A DNA stretch of 64,000 nucleotides, taken from positions 2,196,150-2,260,149 of the forward strand of contig NZ_AP019783.1 of NCBI RefSeq assembly GCF_019670005.1, written 5' to 3'. Positions 26,701 to 35,874 of the stretch are shown here, in pieces; position 1 is the stretch's first letter; the number at the start of each line of letters is the position of its first letter. Both the position numbers and the translations under genes were made by a program. This DNA comes from Methylomagnum ishizawai. GTDB lineage: Bacteria; Pseudomonadota; Gammaproteobacteria; Methylococcales; Methylococcaceae. The notes under the pieces are model-generated. The model made no database searches and had not been told where the DNA came from. It worked only from the letters and a program-made list of their open reading frames with translations.

Positions 26701-29700
26701 CCGCTCAGATGGATGCTGTCGCCCGCCCTCAGCCCGGAGGCCGGGAATTCCGAAGGATCGTAGGGCGTGGAAATCCCGTGCACGCCCGGAATGACCGCGA
26801 ACTTGGTGGAGAACGCGGCGTCGGTCGGGTCCAGCACATCGTTGGAGCCGCCCGGCCCGGTGATGAATTCATAGGCGTGCAAATCGCCGCCGCCCGCGAG
26901 GTCCACGATGGCGTCGGGTTGCAGGCGCAGATTCTGGCCGTCCAGGGCGATGCGCTTTTCCGGCGGGGTGTCGATGACCCGGTTGATCAGCCCGGTGGAA
27001 TCCAGCGGATAGAGCCAGTTCAGCCCGCCCGAACCGCGCCCGAACGGCACGGTCAGCCCCGCGCCCGACACCGAGGTCAGGCTGCCCGAGGACAATTGCA
27101 AGAGCTTGGCGGCATTGAGCTTGATCTGGCCGAAGGGGGCCACGACCACGCCGGCCTGGACGATATTGCCCGCGTTGACGGTCAGGCTGCCGCCCGCCGA
27201 GTAGACCGGGGCGCGTTCGCCGCCCGAGCTTTGGACCGACAAGGTGGCTGGGTCGCCGGTGAGGGTGATGGCGTAGTCGCTCAGGGTGGTGGGATAGACC
27301 TGCTGGGCCAAGAGGCTCAAATCCCCGGCCAGATGCAATTCGCCCAGATAATCCTTGGCTTCCTTGGCCTGACGGATGCCGATGGCGCGGATATCGCCCG
27401 CGCTATTGAGCGCGACCTGGCCGAAGCCGTCGAAACTCAGACCGCCCACCAAGTCGATGCCCTGGGCGGAAACCTGCAAACGGCCCGTGCCCGCGACCGC
27501 GTCCGGGGCCAGTTTGGAAGCCAGCACGGTGGAGCCCGACAGGGTATCGACCCGGCTTTGGGTCGAACCGAGTTGGACCAGGGGCGCGACCAGCCCGACC
27601 GTGCCGCCGCTGTCCGCCGACCAGGCCAGGGTCGGGGAATCCAGGGTGATTTGCCGGTCGGCGGTCAGTTGCGCCGCGCCCTGGAAGCGGATGCTGCCGA
27701 CATAGGCGTTGTTGATATTGACGGCGTCGGTGCGCAGGGCGATGGTGCCGAAGCCCGCCGCGTCGATCCGCTCGGCGGAAAGCTGGCCCAGTCCGCTGAA
27801 ATCCGCCGTCGGCAAGTCCTGGCCGAAGCTTAGGGTGGACGGCAGGGCCGGGCTGGCATCCGCCGCGACGATCAGGCTGCGCGGGGTGTCGGGGTTGCGG
27901 TCGTCGGGGAAGACGCCGCCCGGAATCAAATCGGTGGGCTTGCCGCGTAGCGTGCCGTTCAGTTCCACCTTGAGGCTGCCGCCGCTGGCTCCGGCTCCGC
28001 CGCCCTGGGCCAGGAACGCGCCGTCGGCCACGAGGCCTTCGCCCGCGGTCAGGTGGATACTGCCGCCATCGGAGGGGATGCTGCGCTCGCCGATGTGGGT
28101 GGTGTCGGGATCGTCGCGGAATTGCAGGGTGGCGGCGGTGCCGGAGACATCGATGCGCGAACCCGTTTCGGCCACGATGTAGCCACGCCGCGCCGTCAGG
28201 TCCACGCTGCCGCCCGGCAAGACCTCGCCGGTGCGGAGTCCGGTGGCGTCGCGGGCCGGGGCGAAGACGCCCCGCGCCGACAAGCGGCTGTCGCGGCCGA
28301 GCCAAATCGCCTGCGCCGCGTAGAAACCATGGTCGCCCGCCGTGGGTTTGACCAGATCGAGGGCGATTGCCCCGGCGGGGGCGTCGATGCCGCCCTCGAC
28401 ATGGATCGAGGTGTCGGAAGCCAGCTTGACCGCGCCCAGCCGGTCCACCGTGATTTGGGCACCCTTGCCGACGCTCAGCACGCCGTCGCGGTTCTGCTCG
28501 GCGCTGTGGGCGACTTGCAGGCTCAGATTGGCCGCGCCGCGCAGGTCGTCCGGCAGGGTGACGGCATGGGTGCCGGCGGGCAGACGGTCCAGGGAATGCA
28601 GGCCGGTGGCGTTATCGGGCAGGGCCAGATTGCGCTGTAGCGGATGGAGTTGCACGCCGTCGGCCACGTCCAGGCCGTCGAGGTTGGCGCCGAGGCTGTA
28701 ATTGGCGAAGCCGCCACGGCGGAAGCTGGCGGGCGACACCACCAGGGGCACCACGCCCGGTGTTTGCGGCGGGGGCGCGTCCCGGTCCGCGCCGATGAAC
28801 ACCGCGCCCGAGGCCAAATCCAGGCTGCCGCCCTGCTTGAGTCCCCAGGCCGATACCGTGCCGCCCAGGTTCAAATTCGAGGGAGTGCCGCCCTGGACCT
28901 GGGTTTGGGCATGCAGTTGGATCGACCCGCCTGTTCCCGCCGTGAGCTGGGTATTCCCGGCCAGCCACGCCCCGCCGCTGGCGTCGATGCGGCTGCCCGG
29001 CAGCAGGGTCAAATCGCCTTGTTCGGTGACGAGGCTGATGCTGCCGCCCGCGATATCCACGGTCCGGGGCCGGCGGGATTGTCCCACCGGGTCGGCGAGG
29101 TCGTTCACCCAGCGGCCCGCCACCGAAATAGCCGCTTGTGGACCCAACACGATGGCGCTGGCTTGCGGGAGGGGCTTGCCATCGACTTCGATGGCGATGG
29201 GTTTGAGATCGACCTCGCCGCCGGGGGCGCTGATCTTGCCTTCGATATCGAAGCCGCCCGCTGCGAGGTCCAGCTTGCCGCCGCCGGGCAGGGCGAGCCG
29301 GGCACCGCGTTCCAGGCTGAGTTTGCCATTGGTCGCGATGGCGACCCGGGTGAAGCCGGTGCCGCGCAAAGCCGCCGCGCTTAGGTTCAACGCGGCGGCG
29401 GTGGCGCTGCCGTCCGCCGCCGGGACCGTGGGGAAAACCCCGTCCGCGCCGAGGCTCGCCGCCGCGTGGGCGGTCTTGGCGAACACCACATCCTGCTTGC
29501 CCTGCAAATTGCCCTGGTTCAGGTCGATGGACAATTCGGCCCCCGGCGTCCTGGTGCCGGATTGGCGTTGCAGCCTGCCGTTGACCGTCTGGCCTTTGAG
29601 ATAGCCGTCCAACATGGCGTTATAGGCCGAGAGATTGAGCTTGCCGCCGTCCTTGCCTTCCACATAGCCCGGCTCGTAGCGTTGTAGGCCCACACCGGCC

Positions 29701-31478
29701 CGCGTCCAGCGCTCGGTGACGCCCCATTTGGCATGGACCCGCACGATATCGCCAAGGATGCCGGTGTAATGACGGTTGGGATCGGCCTGGCCGATGTCGT
29801 AGAGGCGGTTGCCCGAAATCAACTGCGTGGTCTGAATGTAGCCCGAACGATAGGCCACCGAACCGCCCGAGACATCTAGCACGCTGCCGGGGCGGGCGAT
29901 CAAATCGCCGCTGGAGGCGATGTTGAGGGTGCCGCCCGTGGTGCTGCGTTCGTCGATGTTGCGGGCGATGCGGGCCAGGGCGCCCGAAATATCGGCGATG
30001 GGGATATGGCCGTCGGCGTCCACGTCGCGGAGGTCCACCGCGACGGTTTTGCCGTGCAGCACGCCATCGCGCTGCAAGGGCGCGTCGCGCAGTTCGTTGT
30101 TGCGGAGTTCGACCTTCACCACGTTGCGCGACATGGGCAGCACGACCTGGGTGCCGGACACATCGATGCGGCTGCCCCGGTCGAGGTAGACGCGGCTGTC
30201 GCCTTTGACGGCGGCATTGTTGGGGTCGTCGCTGGCGGTCAGATCGACCACGCCGGAATAGGCCCGCACGGTGGACTGCGCCTGGGCCAGGATGCGCTGT
30301 CCGGCGATTTCGATGTGCGAGCGGCCCTGGGTCTGGGCATCGACGGCGGTTTCCGCTTTGTTGGCGTCGAGTTCGACCGAGGTCAGGCTGTTGGGGCCGA
30401 GCGTGACCTTGGCCTTGAGCCCGAGGCCATCGCCCGCGTCCTGGGCGCGGCGGGTGGAGAGGGGTTGCAAAGCCCCTTCGGTGTTGGCCTGCGCCCCTTC
30501 CCGCGCCAACAGGCGTACCGAGCCGTTGAGCTTGACCGAGGTGCTGGCCGAGACCAAGCCGTTCTGGTTCACCGCGAAGCCGATCAGGCTGGCGTTGCCG
30601 TGCTGGGCGATGATCTTGCCGATGTTGTTGACATCGCCGCCGGTGCCGACTTCGACCAGGAGGCCGCGGATACCGGAATCGGCGTCGGCCTGTTGCAGAT
30701 AGACCTTGTCCTGGGACGCGGCCACGATGACCTGGCCGTCCGGGGCTTCGATAACGCCTTTGTTGGTGATCGAGGGCGCGGCCAGGATGATGCGGCCATT
30801 GGCGGCGTGGGTGGCGATGGTCGCCCCCTGGTCCACGAAAATCTGGATTTTGACCTTCTGGCCGTTCTGGTCCAGCACCGGATTCCCGGCGGCGTCCTTG
30901 AGGTAAAGCTGCTGGGTGGTCCGGCCCTCGGCGTCGGTGGCGGAGAGGGCGGCGCTGCCGTCCTTGTCGAAACCCTGGGCCAGGCCGAGTTGCAACACCG
31001 AGTCGTTGATGTTCAAGGTGCTGGCGACCAGGGAGTTGACGTTGACCTGGGCGCTTTTGCCGAACACGAAGCCGTTCTGGTTGACCAGGTAGATTTGGCC
31101 GTTGGCGGTCAGTGTGCCGTAGATGCGGCTGGGGTCGGCTTGGTGGATGTGGTTGAGCGCCACCGAGGTGGCGGCGGGTTGCTGGAATTTGACCGTGTTG
31201 CCGACGCCGATATTGAAGCTTTTCCAGTCGAGGGTGGCTTTGTCGGAGATTTGGCGGATGGTCATGGTGTTGCCCTGCACCACCGGAGCCTGGACCTGGC
31301 CCGCGCCGGGCGCGACCAGGATATCGGCGGGCACCGGCAATTCCGCCCGGCCTGGGCGCGGCCCGCCGCCGAACAACAAACCGCCCGCCAATAGGCCACG
31401 GATGGCCACGGCCAAGGGCAGCGGCGGACTCACCCGCGCGGCGGGGAACAGGGGATGTAAGAGGTGCTTGCGCGTCAT
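20715..31478 (-). CDS. Giant TpsA filamentous-haemagglutinin-family adhesin
   Basis: The 3587-residue protein is a two-partner-secretion exoprotein. After an extended signal region, the TPS domain spans about residues 48-170, with TIRQISDKATLDWKSFNIG and IYLVNQNGFVFGKSAQVNVNSLVAS, the segment read by TpsB. The middle is a very long right-handed beta-helix of GxL/DIS-type repeats, and a DUF3739-like region lies in the last third (GGEFYTGQGAGLLEAGGSIRA). The last ~25 residues contain two cysteines (YGQCSV and KPGCGG, 11 residues between them). The ATG at 31478 follows AGGTGA. The matching transporter is the TpsB at 13266-14900. Confidence 0.93.
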   Translation of the reverse strand: MTRKHLLHPLFPAARVSPPLPLAVAIRGLLAGGLLFGGGPRPGRAELPVPADILVAPGAGQVQAPVVQGNTMTIRQISDKATLDWKSFNIGVGNTVKFQQPAATSVALNHIHQADPSRIYGTLTANGQIYLVNQNGFVFGKSAQVNVNSLVASTLNINDSVLQLGLAQGFDKDGSAALSATDAEGRTTQQLYLKDAAGNPVLDQNGQKVKIQIFVDQGATIATHAANGRIILAAPSITNKGVIEAPDGQVIVAASQDKVYLQQADADSGIRGLLVEVGTGGDVNNIGKIIAQHGNASLIGFAVNQNGLVSASTSVKLNGSVRLLAREGAQANTEGALQPLSTRRAQDAGDGLGLKAKVTLGPNSLTSVELDANKAETAVDAQTQGRSHIEIAGQRILAQAQSTVRAYSGVVDLTASDDPNNAAVKGDSRVYLDRGSRIDVSGTQVVLPMSRNVVKVELRNNELRDAPLQRDGVLHGKTVAVDLRDVDADGHIPIADISGALARIARNIDERSTTGGTLNIASSGDLIARPGSVLDVSGGSVAYRSGYIQTTQLISGNRLYDIGQADPNRHYTGILGDIVRVHAKWGVTERWTRAGVGLQRYEPGYVEGKDGGKLNLSAYNAMLDGYLKGQTVNGRLQRQSGTRTPGAELSIDLNQGNLQGKQDVVFAKTAHAAASLGADGVFPTVPAADGSATAAALNLSAAALRGTGFTRVAIATNGKLSLERGARLALPGGGKLDLAAGGFDIEGKISAPGGEVDLKPIAIEVDGKPLPQASAIVLGPQAAISVAGRWVNDLADPVGQSRRPRTVDIAGGSISLVTEQGDLTLLPGSRIDASGGAWLAGNTQLTAGTGGSIQLHAQTQVQGGTPSNLNLGGTVSAWGLKQGGSLDLASGAVFIGADRDAPPPQTPGVVPLVVSPASFRRGGFANYSLGANLDGLDVADGVQLHPLQRNLALPDNATGLHSLDRLPAGTHAVTLPDDLRGAANLSLQVAHSAEQNRDGVLSVGKGAQITVDRLGAVKLASDTSIHVEGGIDAPAGAIALDLVKPTAGDHGFYAAQAIWLGRDSRLSARGVFAPARDATGLRTGEVLPGGSVDLTARRGYIVAETGSRIDVSGTAATLQFRDDPDTTHIGERSIPSDGGSIHLTAGEGLVADGAFLAQGGGAGASGGSLKVELNGTLRGKPTDLIPGGVFPDDRNPDTPRSLIVAADASPALPSTLSFGQDLPTADFSGLGQLSAERIDAAGFGTIALRTDAVNINNAYVGSIRFQGAAQLTADRQITLDSPTLAWSADSGGTVGLVAPLVQLGSTQSRVDTLSGSTVLASKLAPDAVAGTGRLQVSAQGIDLVGGLSFDGFGQVALNSAGDIRAIGIRQAKEAKDYLGELHLAGDLSLLAQQVYPTTLSDYAITLTGDPATLSVQSSGGERAPVYSAGGSLTVNAGNIVQAGVVVAPFGQIKLNAAKLLQLSSGSLTSVSGAGLTVPFGRGSGGLNWLYPLDSTGLINRVIDTPPEKRIALDGQNLRLQPDAIVDLAGGGDLHAYEFITGPGGSNDVLDPTDAAFSTKFAVIPGVHGISTPYDPSEFPASGLRAGDSIHLSGGSGLPAGDYTLLPAHYALLPGAYLVTPETGTQDLNPGQSYKLPDGSTVVAGRYQVADTGLRDARWQGFAVAPGSTARLYSEYHDYSANSFFTAQAAKNDNGTVPRLPMDAGSLALSAATALTLDASVYAPAAVGGRGGGVDISADHLAVVGQTAGLTQQPQGTVAVLADDLDRLGVESLLLGGLRSQETKGQRITVTADSVTVAGDADLAGREIILAAKDEVKVEAGAVVASTGNTGGKADTLLVSNRVAGDAPANSDGALLRVSSLDQVEVVRDQATTGDTGVLSVARGARLQSEGSILLDSTQDTRFAGSFAMHGGALSLKSSQISLGDAPANTGGLVLSGTQLAVDDLRLISAGAINLYGDVSVSAKTLSLDAAALNGYGAGSAAHLSAGTLAWSNPTAAATGATGSGDGTLNLDAGRIELGVGQYAITGFGKVGLNASEALLAQAAAQTAAGTTSTTASSATVGKLTVGGDLALNAGHFSGESGATLAIEASGHSLTLGATPAPTDPAKTTGLGVSLSLAADSIAGAGRFDLPAGLLNLTARSGDLTLAAGTAIDVAGQAVAIGSQTRYVPAGNVTLVATQGNIGLDAGASINLSGAAIAAGGDQTSDAGNLAVQAPQGRFAWNGQIGASAPAAGSRAGRFTLDVAATGTAADQDSGAALSGLNAKLATAGFTDTVSIRQRTGNVVLAAGQTLTAHRFDLAVDQGSARIAGRIDASGATAGTVSVQATQGIALTSGAAIDAHANSAGEKGGSVTLDTVATGLDDTHSGRLDLAAASTLDVSGGAGGDGGSVHLRTGRDEATGAVNASAIDTRITGSARTVLEATRVYTGVGVIDAAAIAQYQADTAAFMAKAQAPADHSGAGVLLAPGLDIRNSGDLALNSVWDFMAKATDPDTGTQTALWRWGGVPGYLRLDAGGDLKINASLTDGFAIAALPDPLNIVLPDQPGALRFQDVIQPGYSWSYQLQAGRDVLLANQYQVPNPLDATTTLSKQVVVRTGTGDIDIQAGRDITFVADAQDSTKAAAVYTMGRPADYSWGDLLLGNIPGVPKPDPNMQLADYLRGLDSTQMASLLRWGYLNEYQVAWAFLAEYPTHGGNIDLSAGGDIRGIQTGQLSSDWLVRSGTWNDDPNDTGKTPTAWGINISGTTANTTNITVGDDGQPNSDSTGTPITDASGNPITDEHGNPIALNEQGNRYFNQNVGALGGGDVTVRAGGDVADLSVMIPTTGKPMGVLTTPGNGGKPNTGPTAGLDSQWLENGTVVQGGGNLAVRAGGDIRGGEFYTGQGAGLLEAGGSIRAADSGLASIVELGDARFDLKARQDVVLGTALNPTLLPQRVIPDAASGQTADFITYAPTSSVNLWSAAGNITLQGGLDAWKTVKNYSQDELAEFNLALYPGTLKAVAARGDIRIDGSINLYPSPQGQLELLAGNDLTTDNLDDNALTVNLSDADPASFPSVALPVTQLVGNADNPILLNQRLDPSNPATSVIHASTPVHSGDTQPALLVAGQGDIAVSGGSRIRFFLSKPTQVQAGRDIRNVSFYTQNLAAGDISLIQAQRDIGFDTSLDNNGNVNGLDQRIQQSGPGRLQVLAGRDINLGSSAGVLSVGNLSNPALSSTGASIDILAGLSDPLDLKGFFDAYLTLDSAYLKTLELPGDDTFARLSAADRRAYLATLPETTQLGLAQKILFSEIKLAAAAAAKAPEGQRKALYQRGFDAIAKLFPGDKYSGDLGLVFSQIKSFTGGDINIETPGGKVDVGLAGKVAGLQKSADQLGIVVQGQGDLNAFSKGDFNVNQSRVFTMGGGDIALWSSAGSIDAGKGAKSAISAPPPTTTLDDKGNIVTLFPPIVSGSGIQAITPSDGSGKQGNVYLAAPAGVVNAGEAGISGGRVVIAASAVIGASNIQASGGTVGVPTAVAPPVIPSGVAGAAAGAAKAATQSGGLDDQGKAQAENESLAKAQAVGNSLLNADVVGYGQCSVTDVRNGKPGCGGDPTATN

Positions 31479-31622
31479 CGCGTTTTCACCTGGTGTCGGC
31501 TGGCCTGGGCCATTCGGTTTCCGTTATCGATGGGGTGTCGCCGGTGCTGGGGACCGGCGGTCCATGGGGATGCGGGTGGGGGGCGGAAGCCCGCCCCCCG
31601 GTCCTGCCTTGGGTGGGTCTCC

Positions 31623-33251
31623 TTAGGGAAGCTTCACCGTGCCCAGCTTCGCGCCGTTGACGACCGGCAGCAGCCAGTCGTTCAACGCGCCATTGACATG
31701 GGTGTAGGGGATGATCGGGTTGTTGGGATCGAAGGCCGCGCTGAGGGTCTTGACGCTGGAATCGGTGCTGACGCCGAACAGGCCGGTCGCGCCGATGGCG
31801 CTGTTCAGCTGGGCGTTGACCTGGGCGGCGGCGCTGGGCGAACCCAGGACGGCGGCCAGCTTCTTGAGGATCAGCAGCTTGTCGCCGGTGGGGATCAGGC
31901 CGGTGAAGGTCGTGGTCGCGCCGGTATAGGTTTTACGCCATTGCAGGGTTTGTTCCGCCCACAGCGGGTAGCCGCCGATATGGATGTTCGCCAGGGTCGG
32001 GGCATAGTTGTCGATGCGGACGTAGCGGTAGTCCTTGGCGTAGCTCGGGTTCCAGTCGGTGCTTTGCTCGGCCACGCCCCAGCGCTTGGGCGGGGTGCCG
32101 CCGGAAACGGCGGGCGGGTTCAGGCCGCTGACATTGGTGCCGTTCTGCCAGTCCAGCAAGACCTGTTCTTGCTGGGAAGCGCCCGGTGCCTGGGTGACAT
32201 AGGGCAGGGCCAAGGGGTTCAACAGGGTCGGTTGGCTGGCCGGCGGGAAGGCGCTGGCGAGGGTGGGATAGTTCAGGAGCTTGGCGCTGAAGGCGGCACC
32301 GACCGCGGCCCCCTTGTTGCGGTTGCCCACGCTGACCGGGGAGACGGCGCTGGAGCCGCTGCCGACCTGGTCGGGCAGGGTGATGCCGTTGGCCGAGGCG
32401 ATCTCCGGCAGGGTTTTCCCGACCCCGGCCGAGTTGAATACCACCACGCTATTCCAGGACTTGATCTTGCCGGCGATGAGCGAGGCCGCGAACTGGCGGG
32501 TCAGGGTCGGGATGCGGGCCGCTTGGTCATACGAGCCCAAGGGGGTGGTGGAGGGCAGGGTGCCGCTATAAATCTGGGCCGCCTGCAACACCTTGTAGAA
32601 ATCCTTGGTCACGGCCAGGCCATAGGTCAAGCCGCCCGCCGGGGTGACGGCGAGGCGCGCGCTCACTTCGCTAGGCACGGTTTCCGTGGTGCTGAACACA
32701 TCGCCCACCCCGGTGCCGGACGGTTGCGGGTAGTTGCCGCCGGTCAGGATGCTCGGGTTCACGCCGGTGATGCCCGCGTCGGCATACTGGCCGGTCTGGG
32801 TGCCCGAGACCACGTAGCGGTTGTTGGTGGCGTCGAAGGTCCAGGAATTGGCCGGGGTGAAATCCAACTGCTTCACGGTCGGGGGCGGGTCTTGGATCAA
32901 GGGGATCACGCCATAGCCCGCCCCGCCGTTGGAACGCTTGTAGATGAGGACGTTGACCGAGGAACTGGACAGGCCCGGCACCTTGCTGGTGTTGGTGGTG
33001 AAGAAATAGGCGCGGTATTTGGCACCGTTGGGGTTGCCGTTGTCGTAGTAGATGTCCAGGGTGCCGGGGGCGGCGAGGTTGTCGGCGATGAGCTTGTCCA
33101 GGGCGGGGTCTTGCGCGGCCCCGCCGGCCAGATAGATGGTGTGGGCCGCGTCGGGCAGCGGGGTGGTGGGCGGCAGGGCGAGGGCGCTTTGCGCTCCCAC
33201 CAAAAGACCCACCGCCACCGCCGATTGCTTCAGGCCGTTGCTTTGTTTCAT
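31623..33251 (-). CDS. Secreted/periplasmic protein with distant periplasmic-binding-protein character
   Basis: The 542-residue protein has a clear signal peptide (AVAVGLLVGAQSALA) and the start follows GAGGAATCACT. The mature sequence resembles type II binding proteins only faintly: IYLAGGAAQDPALDKLI near the start, NVLIYKRSNGGAGYGVIPL, and ASLIAGKIKSWNSVVVF, which recalls the GKIxxW segment of PstS-like proteins. I cannot name a family with confidence. It directly precedes tpsA (144 bases), so it may be an accessory factor or cargo of the secretion cluster. It has no ABC permease neighbours. Confidence 0.65.
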   Translation of the reverse strand: MKQSNGLKQSAVAVGLLVGAQSALALPPTTPLPDAAHTIYLAGGAAQDPALDKLIADNLAAPGTLDIYYDNGNPNGAKYRAYFFTTNTSKVPGLSSSSVNVLIYKRSNGGAGYGVIPLIQDPPPTVKQLDFTPANSWTFDATNNRYVVSGTQTGQYADAGITGVNPSILTGGNYPQPSGTGVGDVFSTTETVPSEVSARLAVTPAGGLTYGLAVTKDFYKVLQAAQIYSGTLPSTTPLGSYDQAARIPTLTRQFAASLIAGKIKSWNSVVVFNSAGVGKTLPEIASANGITLPDQVGSGSSAVSPVSVGNRNKGAAVGAAFSAKLLNYPTLASAFPPASQPTLLNPLALPYVTQAPGASQQEQVLLDWQNGTNVSGLNPPAVSGGTPPKRWGVAEQSTDWNPSYAKDYRYVRIDNYAPTLANIHIGGYPLWAEQTLQWRKTYTGATTTFTGLIPTGDKLLILKKLAAVLGSPSAAAQVNAQLNSAIGATGLFGVSTDSSVKTLSAAFDPNNPIIPYTHVNGALNDWLLPVVNGAKLGTVKLP

Positions 33252-33882
33252 AGTGATTCCTCGATGTTTTCCAAGGCCCAGGCTACCGGGCCGTCAATAT
33301 CTCGATTAAGTCGAACCAATCAGTATGCGCCCAGGAATCTTGGGGAGCTTGCCGCTCATTGATAATCCCTTGTTGAAACCTTTTTATGGTTTCTGTTTTT
33401 TCCTGTTCAAAGCGCTTCTAGCCGCCAAGGGGGTCCACCGTTGAAAATCGGAGCTGGGGTCTTGGCTCGGTTTATAATATAAAAGCCTAAAAACCAGTCG
33501 GCCAAGAATTTCGGGTTATAAACATAGTTGGTCCGGTGGGTTATCCAGTTTGATTGTCTGTCTGTCCAATATAATGGATTAATATCGCATGCCGGGTTGT
33601 CCAGGGTATTTCCGGTGCGGGGCCTATAAAATTATCTACACACCCGGTTCGATCTGAAGCCGATGTTTCGGCAGGGATGGCGAACGTGCCGAATCCACCG
33701 CTATGGCTTGATCCGCGCCGCCCTGCGAACCGCGAAACCTTGCCGTCCGTGGCCTGGATTCCGGCGTTCCCTGCCGGAGTGATGTAAAAGCGGTTGCGCG
33801 AACCTATTCGATAATCCCGGCATCACGGGGCATGGGAATGTCCCGGCCTGTATTCCCACGTGGAATTTAAGGGCGATGTTGT
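33252..33882. other. Intergenic region, probable promoter of the binding-like/tpsA segment
   Basis: About 630 bases without a supported gene lie between the two cluster segments. The sequence is A/T-richer than its surroundings. It holds a weak 6-bp hairpin (GAAACC/GGTTTC at 33375-33393, followed by a T-rich tract) and a CCGGC/GCCGG inverted repeat near 33760-33776. The size suggests that the 542-aa gene and tpsA have their own promoter, separate from the PKD-protein genes upstream. Confidence 0.5.
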
Positions 33883-35874
33883 TTAGCCGCCGGGTATGGT
33901 CTGCACGGAGATATTCGACACCTCGTCGCAACTCGCGGGATTTTTAATATCCTGGCACGCCTGGATCACCCCTTGCCGGGTAATATCGCGCTTGCCGGGT
34001 TTCCAAAGGTAGGTGCCTTTTTTCAGGGAAACCCGCGCCAAGGGTTTGAAACGCCGTCCGTCGGGAGAGAATCTCAAGGCGACCTTGGCTTTGTTCCCCA
34101 ATTGGAAACCGGTGATGGCGATGGTTTGGGCGCGGCCCGCCAGCCAGGTGGTCGGGGCGTTCAGGACCACGCCGGGGCCGGCTTTCACCTGGACCTCGGT
34201 CGAGGCGTCGGCTCCGAGCCCGTCGGCCACGATCAACTTGAAGCGGTAGATGCCGGGGGCGGCGGCGGTGAAACGGGCCACGGCGGCATCGGCGGGATCG
34301 GGCCGGGCCGTGGTCGGGCCCGCGAGCGGAATCCAGGCGTAGACCAGGGCGTCGCCGTCGGGATCGCTGCTGCCGCTGCCGTCCAGCACCACGGCGGCTC
34401 CTTGGCCGACGCGGGCGTCGGCGCTGGCCCGCGCCACCGGGGCGTGGTTGGGGTCCACCGTGATGGCGGCGGTGGCGCTGGCGCTGGCCCCGTGGTTGTC
34501 GATGACGGTGAGCTTGAAGACGTAAGCGCCCACCACCTCGGCTTTGAACCGGGCGCTGGCGCTATCGGCCCCGTTCAAGACCGGCGTGGCCGGTCCCGAA
34601 ACCCATTCCCAGCGGTAGGCCAGGCTGTCGCCCGCGTCGGGGTCGGTGCTGGTGCCGCCGTCCAATGTGACCAGGGTGCCGGTGTTGACCGTGGCCTGGG
34701 CGGGGGTGGCGTTTGCCACCGGCGGATGGTTGACCGGGGGCGTGATGGTCACGGTGACGCTGGCCGAGGCGCTGGCCCCGTGGTTGTCGGTGACGGTCAG
34801 GCTGAAGCTGTAATTGCCGATGGCCGTGGCCTTGAAGCTGGCGGTGGCGGTGTCCGCCCCACCCAGGTTGACCGTGGCGGGACCGCCGGTCTGGGTCCAG
34901 GCATAGCTCAGGGTGTTGTTGCGGTCGGGGTCGGTGCTGGCGCTGCCGTCCAGGGCGACCGGGGTGCCGGTGACCGCCGTATCGGGGGCCGCGATCTTGG
35001 GTTCGGGCGGGTGGTTGGTCGGCGGGGGCGGGGGTTCGCCGCCCGCCGGGACGTAGACCAATTGTCCGCCCTGGGTCAGTTGGATGGTGCCGAGCGGGGT
35101 GATGGCGTTGGGGTTGCCGGGTTGGAGCGAGGGATTGGTGATCCAGAACACTTGGCCCTCGGTGCCCGCGCCCGCGATGGCGGTGTTGCCGGTGCCGTCG
35201 GCGTTGCCCACGACGATCCCGGAACCGCCCAGATTGTTCCATGAGGCGGCATCCCAGGCGGCGGCGTCGTCCGGGCCGATCAGGACGGTGTCCGTGCCCG
35301 CGGTGGGGGTGGCCCCCGCTCCGGCCAGGGCGGTGTTCACCGCGTTCCAATAGGACTGGACGCCGTTGTTCAGGGTGTTGTTGATGTCGTTGACATCGGT
35401 GCTGAAGATGTCGGCCGCCGTGCCGGACACGACCAGGCCCCATTGCGCGTTGCCGTCGATGGAATCGTCGAAGGGCAGTTCCACGCCGTTCTGGTCGAGG
35501 TTGGCCTTGCCGTTGTCCGGGTTCTGGTAGAGGGCGTAGGCGGCGACCAGGTTGAAGGTCAGCGGGTCTTGGCTGATGGCGAGGTAGTTGGGATCGGCGG
35601 ACAGGTCGAACTGCGGGACCGTGGTGCCTTTCACCAAATCGGAATAGCGCCAATGGGTGTTGACCAGCAGGGTCTTGCCCTGGTTGGGGGAAGCGCCGGT
35701 GGCGGTATCGACGATGACCACCAGCGTATCGCCCGGGCTCGGGAGGCCGGAGGTGCCGAGGGTGACGCCATCGTTCAAGGTGTTGGCCGTCGCGGTCCCG
35801 GCGAGGGTCCAGCAGAACGCGCCGGTCAGGAGGCCGGTCCAGCGGTATTTCATGGGTGGGGTGTCCGCGGTCAT
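33883..35874 (-). CDS. Secreted PKD/REJ-repeat protein, shorter paralogue
   Basis: The 663-residue protein has a signal peptide ending near ATA. The N-terminal module (about residues 30-285) contains NTLNDGVTLGTSG, GKTLLVNTHWRYSDLVKG and VFWITNPSLQPGNPNAI. Three PKD-like Ig domains follow (about 290-565), each with the VALDGSASTDPD-type signature. The C-terminal module has KVALRFSPDGRRFKPLARVS and a cysteine pair (ACQDIKNPASC). The N- and C-terminal modules are shared with the neighbouring 944-aa protein, so the pair arose by duplication. The start at 35874 overlaps the upstream stop as ATGA; an ATG at 35853 is also possible. Confidence 0.82.
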   Translation of the reverse strand: MTADTPPMKYRWTGLLTGAFCWTLAGTATANTLNDGVTLGTSGLPSPGDTLVVIVDTATGASPNQGKTLLVNTHWRYSDLVKGTTVPQFDLSADPNYLAISQDPLTFNLVAAYALYQNPDNGKANLDQNGVELPFDDSIDGNAQWGLVVSGTAADIFSTDVNDINNTLNNGVQSYWNAVNTALAGAGATPTAGTDTVLIGPDDAAAWDAASWNNLGGSGIVVGNADGTGNTAIAGAGTEGQVFWITNPSLQPGNPNAITPLGTIQLTQGGQLVYVPAGGEPPPPPTNHPPEPKIAAPDTAVTGTPVALDGSASTDPDRNNTLSYAWTQTGGPATVNLGGADTATASFKATAIGNYSFSLTVTDNHGASASASVTVTITPPVNHPPVANATPAQATVNTGTLVTLDGGTSTDPDAGDSLAYRWEWVSGPATPVLNGADSASARFKAEVVGAYVFKLTVIDNHGASASATAAITVDPNHAPVARASADARVGQGAAVVLDGSGSSDPDGDALVYAWIPLAGPTTARPDPADAAVARFTAAAPGIYRFKLIVADGLGADASTEVQVKAGPGVVLNAPTTWLAGRAQTIAITGFQLGNKAKVALRFSPDGRRFKPLARVSLKKGTYLWKPGKRDITRQGVIQACQDIKNPASCDEVSNISVQTIPGG

